Of a stretch of 64,000 nucleotides of DNA, positions 58,404 through 64,000 are shown piece after piece. Each line of letters begins with the position of its first letter. Position 1 is the first letter of the stretch. Source of the stretch: Deroplatys truncata (taxonomy: Eukaryota; Arthropoda; Insecta; Mantodea; Mantidae); the NCBI GenBank assembly GCA_030765065.1, contig CM060976.1, positions 58,264,539-58,328,538 on the forward strand. The letters are read 5' to 3'. A program made the position numbers and the translations under genes. The notes under the pieces were generated by a model, which searched no databases, was not told the origin of the DNA, and was given only the letters and a program-made list of their open reading frames with translations.

Positions 58404-59938
58404 GAAACATGGGAAACACACAAGAATAGAACGTACCAGCATTCCACATGCAACTCTTTCTCACAGGAGATGTTCAATATGCCCTCCGTGAGTATTGATA
58501 CATGCATCATCCCGCCGTCGTAGTGAATCCCGGATGCGCTGATGTATCCCCGGAGTATTGCGTATGGTTTCTCAGCCTTCCATAATACGGAGAAGGTGTA
58601 CTTCAAACATCTGGTACTGGGGTTCGATACACAAGATCTTTCAAATGCCTCCAAAATAAAAGTCAGTGGGTTTAGGCCCGGGGAGGCCAGACAATTGGTC
58701 CACCTCTACCTATGCACTTGTCACCGAATCTGTTGTTTAGAAGCCGACGGACATTAACACTAAAATGAGGAGGTATTCCATTTTGCATGAAGTACAAGCT
58801 TTGTCGCACAGCTAAAGGCACATCCGCTAACAGATCAGGTAGAAATTATGGTAACTTTGTCCGTTGAGCCTGGGTGGAAAAACGCGATGCCGTACCAAAC
58901 AGTTACCAACAATGCCAGTCTAAACATTGACAGACAATCTTTGTTGATGGCTTGCATCAATAGTTGCGTGAGGACTGACGTCAGCCCATACATGCCGATT
59001 GTGATAGTTTACAGTCTGATCTCGTTTAAACGACGCCTCATCTGTGAACAGCACCATTGCACTAAAATTAGGGTTGACACTTTGTTACATAAACCATTCG
59101 CAGAAGCGTGCCCGTGCAAACAAAATCAGTTGCTGATAGTGCCTGCACACGTTGCACATGGTATGGATACAGCCGATTTCGTGTATCACTCGCCAAACAG
59201 TCATGTGATCAATATTTATTGTTGTAGCTACTTGTCTTGTACTAATAGTAGAGTCGTCGTCAAAGCCTGAAGAATTGTCGCCTCCCGTTGCGGTGTCCTC
59301 GTCCTTCTAAGCCTCGCCCTGTCGCGAGTATCAGACTGAAATGTCCCGTGTTCCCTAGGACGACTACCAAAGGCTTCAAAAGGTTTCCTATCGGGGCACC
59401 TTCGTCCTGGAAATCTCTTACGGTACGAATGTTGAGCTCAAGCGCCATTGCCGTCTGCTAATGCATACATCAAATGGGATCTGCCATCTCTGCATTTGTG
59501 TTTATTGCCATTGCGAGCCAAGTCTGTGATCAACTCTACTAGTACGTAGTAACCCCTGTGCTTGCCAAGGTCGTACTGCTTACTGGAACAGTTGATGTTA
59601 CCTGTAAAGAAATAATAACGTAAGTCGCATGGCAACAGGGACATGTAAAACACACTGGCGGTGCACCTACGATAATGACAACGTAACCAGACGTAACCAA
59701 GAGTGCATGTTCTCCATGATTCCCTTGGGATTGTTTGAATTCTCCCAGATGTCCGCATGCATGAGTTGGAGAAAATGAGTTGTAACATGGAAACTCAGCG
59801 TTTCCAGATCCATGTTCATATAACATAGTTTCTTCGTCTGCGAGTGAGGAATGTGTCCTGCAATTTGCGCCGTACATTTTTGTTACATCCTGTATGAGTG
59901 CTAAGACTATAAAATAAGGCATCATGTCAAATCACCCC
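58404..59938 (-). mobile_element. IS630/Tc1/mariner-superfamily transposon remnant
   Basis: The region holds the transposase pseudogene below. On the minus strand its probable 5' end is near 59938 (CGGGGTGATTTGACATGATG, resembling a CAGGGTG-type terminus). The 3' end is not preserved: it meets the S4 SINE at 58403. A short block at 59730-59770 recurs at 61736-61785, suggesting a second, mostly lost copy. Confidence 0.6.
58440..59500 (-). pseudogene. DDE transposase pseudogene (IS630-related)
   Basis: Pieces in several minus-strand frames follow the order of a widespread insect transposase: an N-terminal ADGNGA...RFPGRRCPDRK segment (about 59350-59480), STRQVATTINIDHMTVWRV (near 59210), VLFTDEASFKRD with the first catalytic Asp (codon 59040-59042), RLSVNV...GIVGNCLV, DVPLAVRQSLYFMQNGIPPH where the second catalytic Asp is Asn (FMQN for the expected His-Asp), and RFGDKCIGRGGPIVWPP. 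The third site reads NPLTF where the family has NPLDF. At least four frameshifts and stops occur, so two of three catalytic residues are lost and the gene is dead. The start is approximate. Confidence 0.82.
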
Positions 59939-60121
59939 GTGATGTAACGATGTTCAGCTTTTCTTGCTTTACCAGTAAAGAACGCTGTGCATGCTCTTAT
60001 TAACTTACTTTCATTATATTTGCTTTAACGTAAATTCTGCAGTAAGACACAGAAACAAAGGATTCTCTTGCAGGTTCAGATGTTGATACAAAGCTACGAT
60101 AGATAAAGGTCTGTTACCTTC
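59939..60121. other. Unassigned DNA
   Basis: Short spacer, nothing recognised. Confidence 0.5.
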
Positions 60122-60870
60122 GCATGGCTTCCTATCTATCTTCTACGAACTATTCTTAGTTTTCTATATACCTACTTCATTTTAATCCAAATTTCAGTTT
60201 AGGTACAAGGGCATACAGGAAGCCCGAGAATATACTGATATCTCTGAAAAGCTGGTCGCTATTTGCTAGCTTTGAAATGCCATACTCTTTGCATGACATT
60301 AAGAGAATCCAAAGAATGGTGATTTCGCACCTCAACAGATGCATGATAAGTTACTAGAATATTCAAACGCATTACAATGAATACAGTCCAAAAATAATTT
60401 AATAGCGTTTTTTAACCACATTCATATTTTACATCTGTTAAGTTTTTGTCTATTTCATAGGGTTTACTTATAGTACAACATTCACTCATAATGAAGATCT
60501 TATGCGCTATTCGTAAAATTTCAAGACATATGCACATTTGTTTGGTCATTCAAATACCTTAAACATATGGTATTTTAATGAGCCACTTTTGAGAGAATGT
60601 AAAGCAATGAAACCTTTCCCATGTAAATGATAGTTTATGGTGAGAGATTTACTTGAAAACCTTCTTGTTGTATCCTAGGAAGATATGAACATTGGTGTTC
60701 ATTGAGTTTTCGTCGTTGAGTTATGTTAATTCCTCTCTGTCAAAATTTTAATGGCTTTTTATGAGCCTTAAGGGATTTTAAAATATTTATTCCATCTTTG
60801 TAACGAACTTTTGGGTAGAATTCAGCGTATTCTCTACCTACCACTGGCAGTGGTAGAGAAGGTTAAGAAA
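60122..60870 (+). repeat. Repeat A copy 16, diverged
   Basis: Starts CCTTCGCATGGCTTCC and ends ACCACTGGCAGTGGTAGAGA. Landmarks (GTCTATTTCATAGGGTTTAC, TTCCCATGTAAATGATAG, ACTTGAAAACCTTCTTG, CGAACTTTTGGGTAGAATTC) are in order, but the CA run is gone. This is among the oldest copies. Confidence 0.8.
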
Positions 60871-62829
60871 ACTTCTGATCTATCATTTCAAAAGAGGGAA
60901 TCCAACGCCATTTTTGATAATGCTCTTATTTATTTGTTATCTGAATCTGAAGCTTCAGTCACATAACTGCGCTAAATGTGTAGATTACTTCTCTGTCTCT
61001 TTCTGTTCATTCTTCTTTAACACCTTCCCTCCATCTCTATATTCTTTTCTCCCCGTCTCTCCTTAACCTCTCTTTTCCTCCCCTTTCTTTTCTCCCTTCC
61101 TTGGACTGTAACATTCCCTTTATCGATCTCGCATCCCTTTCCTCTGTGTAACTTGTGTGGAATGTGAAGTTTTAAAAACCGGTAATATACCTACTGAGGG
61201 AGCGGTACGTCACGGGTTACGAAAGGAAGATCTGTCCACGCCTGGCGAACCATAACTTTAGCGAGGGAGATGGAGATCAGAACTGGTAGGATGTGATACG
61301 TTTATTTGTTGTTTCGTCTTTCTTCCCTTACCCCTTTTTAGCAGAATTGAAACTGCATATTAAAGTTTCGGTTAACTTAATTCCGCAAATTAGATTATGA
61401 CAGCTGGTTAGTACTGATCAAAAGTAAAATTCATCTTATTTGTTTAACAATATCTTGTTCTGTATCACAATATAATTATTCTGTTAACATTACCAATTAT
61501 TTAAATAAAGATACTAACGTTTTTCCAGGTTTTCATACAAAAGAGAATGTTGGAAAACGATGTTCTATGTTATACCTACTCAAGTTAGTGTATGAGATAA
61601 GTTATGGGATTTACGTGATGTATAAATCATGCACAATGATGCACATTCATTTTATCTCACGAAACAACCTACAATTTCAAAACTTACTACTGGGGCGTAT
61701 TTTAGTATAAGACGGTTACAGGGAAAATAGCCCCTCCCTCGGGATTGTTTGAATTCTCCCAGCTGTCCGCCTGCAACTTCCCTCGCATTTATCTGTTATT
61801 TCAAGGACGGCGTAGTTGTGTTAGAATGCAAATCTAGATGGGTTTTCAGCAACACGTAGATTATTCTATCTGTAATATTCAACATACACCAGAAGCATTT
61901 CCAACTACCGGATTCAAGACTTTGAGTAACATTTGCTTTCTTGTTTGAAACTGCAAACCAATTAGTTCTAAAGATTCGAATGTATTATTATGGGTAGGTA
62001 AATAACAAATCGTAAACTTTAAGAAGACTCTTTGTATAAACCAGCTTTGAAACTATGCATGCAGTGTGATACCGGAATTATTAACTCGTATAAGTAATTT
62101 TATACAGACATGATAGGGAAATAGATAAATAATTGCAATAAATAATTTCTATGTGTTGAATCAATTAATGATGGAAGAAGAAAGGGTTACAACTTTGTAA
62201 GTGAATCAGGAAGTCAATAACAGGTACATTACGGATTCAGGAAAAGCAATTAGTTAAACATTTAGAGCAGCTAAGGTAATTAAGCGTTCCGGCGGACTTA
62301 GGTCAACAAGAAGCTCATTAGCTCAAGATTCAGGTAGTTTGAGTTCAAGACGTTAAGAAACAAGAGATGTGTGAAACGTCGTGTAGGTCAGTTCGGAAAA
62401 ATGAGAGAGAGAAGGAATTCTTAGAATTTGGTAATCAAAGAATAAAAGTTATATTTCAGATTGCAAGATTTGGTAACCTGTAATGTAGGAACTTTGGTGA
62501 CGTAGTTCTAAAGTAAGTGGGAGTTAAGTTAATAAAAGAGCGTGTATTGCTAAAATTAGTGTGTTTCTTTCTTTTCTTTCGTGTACAGCCTTAGATGCTC
62601 ACAGTCTTTTAGGGTGATCAGCAGTTCGTAGCGATGGGTTATCAGTTACTTAGCGGTTTTGCCAGTAAGCATTTTACTGACACGGCAATTTATGCTTCTA
62701 GTTTCTTCATTCAATTGTTATAGTTTCGAATGTTACAATTCATAATCAGTTTCTTTCTTTATCTTCAGACGATCGGCAGCTCGCTTCAATAGCTTCAAGC
62801 ATTAAATCACATTAAATTTCTCAGTTAAT
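60871..62829. other. Unassigned DNA with pyrimidine-rich tract
   Basis: 60985-61110 is a C/T-rich run on the plus strand (TCTCTGTCTCTTTCTG and similar). The block at 61736-61785 is shared with the transposon remnant at 59730. Otherwise nothing is recognised. Confidence 0.5.
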
Positions 62830-63752
62830 TACTTTCTCTACTACGTATAGTAAGTAGGGGAAGTATTGTATTCCACCCAAAACTTCGATACCGAAATTTC
62901 ACCGGAAATAAATGTTTTGAGACCCCCTGAATCCAAAAAAAGCATTTTTGGAAAACATGTCCGTGTGTGTGTCTGTGTGTCTGTCTGTGTGTGTGTATGT
63001 CTGTGAACAGCATAACTCAGAAACGAACAGTCGGATAAACACCAAACTTGGTATTTAGGTTCAGTATCTTCCAAAGATGCGACACGAAGCTTTTCAAGAA
63101 AATCCCCCACCCCAGATTACCCTTTACATGGAAGATTTTTCGAAAATTTTAATTTTCTCAAAAATGGCTCTAACGATTTTGATTAAATATCATAGGTTTA
63201 GGATATTATGATGACAAATAAAATGTATATCTTGAATTTTCTGGGAATGTCTCCAAAAGTATTCTTCATTGTGAACGACTTTTGCATAACTGGTAAACCA
63301 TAAGAGATAGACAAAATTTTACTACACAAAAAATGTAGATCGCGTTAAAATACACGATTTATGTCATATACATTTTTTTTTGTTGAGTGAAACGTTTTCG
63401 AGATATTGCTTGTTATTCCCTTAAATTTTTCAATACTTATTTTCTCAAATGGGAATTCGTTATTCATTTTTTTTGTCTTGGATATACAAAGAGTATTAAT
63501 CTGTGGCAAAGGGAATGGTGCTACACCTATCAACCAGCTATTAAGAGATATGTATGTGCTTAAAGGCTACTGTATTTCTATATTGCCCTTGCAAATATAT
63601 ATTCCCCTTACATCTACAAGAAAATTAGCAATAAGACAGAGTCTGCAAATGTTTATCTCGATTAACATGAAGTAGATGGAGAATAAGCGTTTGTAAAAAT
63701 AGTTTGTACGAGAGTAGAGAAAGTCATGTGAGTGTAACACATCAGATTTTTT
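62830..63752 (-). repeat. Repeat A copy 17, full length reference copy
   Basis: Minus orientation from ACTTTCTCTACTACGTATAG to GAGAAAGTCATGTGAGTGTA and ACACATCAGA. It is uninterrupted and has all subfamily 1 blocks, with a GT/CT run (TGTGTGTGTCTGTGTGTC) in the usual place. It gives the undisturbed sequence for the LTR target in copy 5. The 89-codon minus frame at 62841-63110 begins GDFLEKLRVASLEDTEPKYQ and recurs in other copies. Confidence 0.93.
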
Positions 63753-64000
63753 AAACTAGTATTGTCCTTTCACACTACGCCCTATCATGGTACTACATTT
63801 AATATAACTGAATAATTTCCGTTACAACCGATATATAGAAAATATGTATGAGCTGAGCACTGTTATTCTTCATACATATTTCATAGATTTACTTCATAGG
63901 TGCATATTGATTTAAGCATATATTTTGTGTTTAAAGGTTTATTTTGTTCGTCAGGTCTAGTATTCCTCGAAATAAGTAGATACATATTGGTTTATTTTAT
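63753..64000. other. Unassigned AT-rich DNA
   Basis: Short stretch at the window end, nothing recognised. Confidence 0.5.

Noticed and set aside
59539..59925. A 128-codon minus frame as a separate gene
   Set aside because: It lies in the 5' part of the IS630-like remnant and partly overlaps another frame; its translation does not match the transposase or anything I know.

Overview
This is an AT-rich (roughly two thirds A+T by eye) stretch of animal nuclear DNA, most likely from an insect. The evidence is arthropod-type mariner and Tc1 elements, several tRNA-derived SINE families, fragments of non-LTR retrotransposons, solo LTRs, microsatellites, and no bacterial-style gene packing. I found no host protein-coding gene and no intact tRNA or rRNA gene. 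Nearly every open frame longer than 60 codons is either an accident of AT-rich DNA or lies inside a transposable element. The species cannot be named from this sequence; a large, repeat-rich genome is the reasonable inference.

One family dominates. I call it repeat A: about 0.8-0.9 kb, with a 5' end like TCTGATGTGTTACACTCAC followed by ACTTTCTCTACT, and a 3' end of GTAGTAGAGAAAGT plus a few A. I count 17 copies or fragments, near 2.0, 7.5, 11.6, 18.3, 21.6, 25.3, 27.3, 28.7, 30.9, 37.6, 38.9, 39.8, 50.1, 52.3, 55.1, 60.1 and 62.8 kb, in at least two subfamilies. Most other elements sit in or beside a copy: a tRNA-derived SINE (2.1 and 31.5 kb), another SINE plus a Tc1 element (18-20 kb), LTRs (21.9 and 24.3 kb), a LINE scrap (50.6 kb), and a minisatellite interrupted by a copy (28.6-29.8 kb).

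DNA transposons: a mariner (3452-4727, minus), a Tc1-like element (7839-9370, minus), an internally deleted relative of it (19068-20024, plus), a second Tc1-like family (33609-34841, minus), an IS630/mariner-superfamily transposase remnant (about 58404-59938, minus) and a foldback element (20138-20736). All transposase frames are broken. The first four have readable terminal inverted repeats and TA target duplications.

LTR elements: four solo LTRs of one family (21909-22866 plus; 24300-25261, 47950-48798 and 53277-54304 minus) have TG...CA ends and 4-bp target duplications (ATAT three times, ACTT once). The best-preserved copies contain, inside the LTR near its 3' end, repeated segments resembling a primer-binding site for tRNA-Lys. 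This is the most unusual structure in the window. A further LTR-like segment is suspected at 27641-28220.

The short retroelements fall into at least seven tRNA-headed families, here called S1 to S7, one of them dimeric and one chimeric. Non-LTR scraps are present at 9861-10265 (zinc-knuckle C-terminus), 40665-40975 (RTE-like C-terminus), 46565-46800 (doubtful) and 50629-50776 (RNase H). The remainder, roughly half of the window, is AT-rich DNA in which I recognise nothing.
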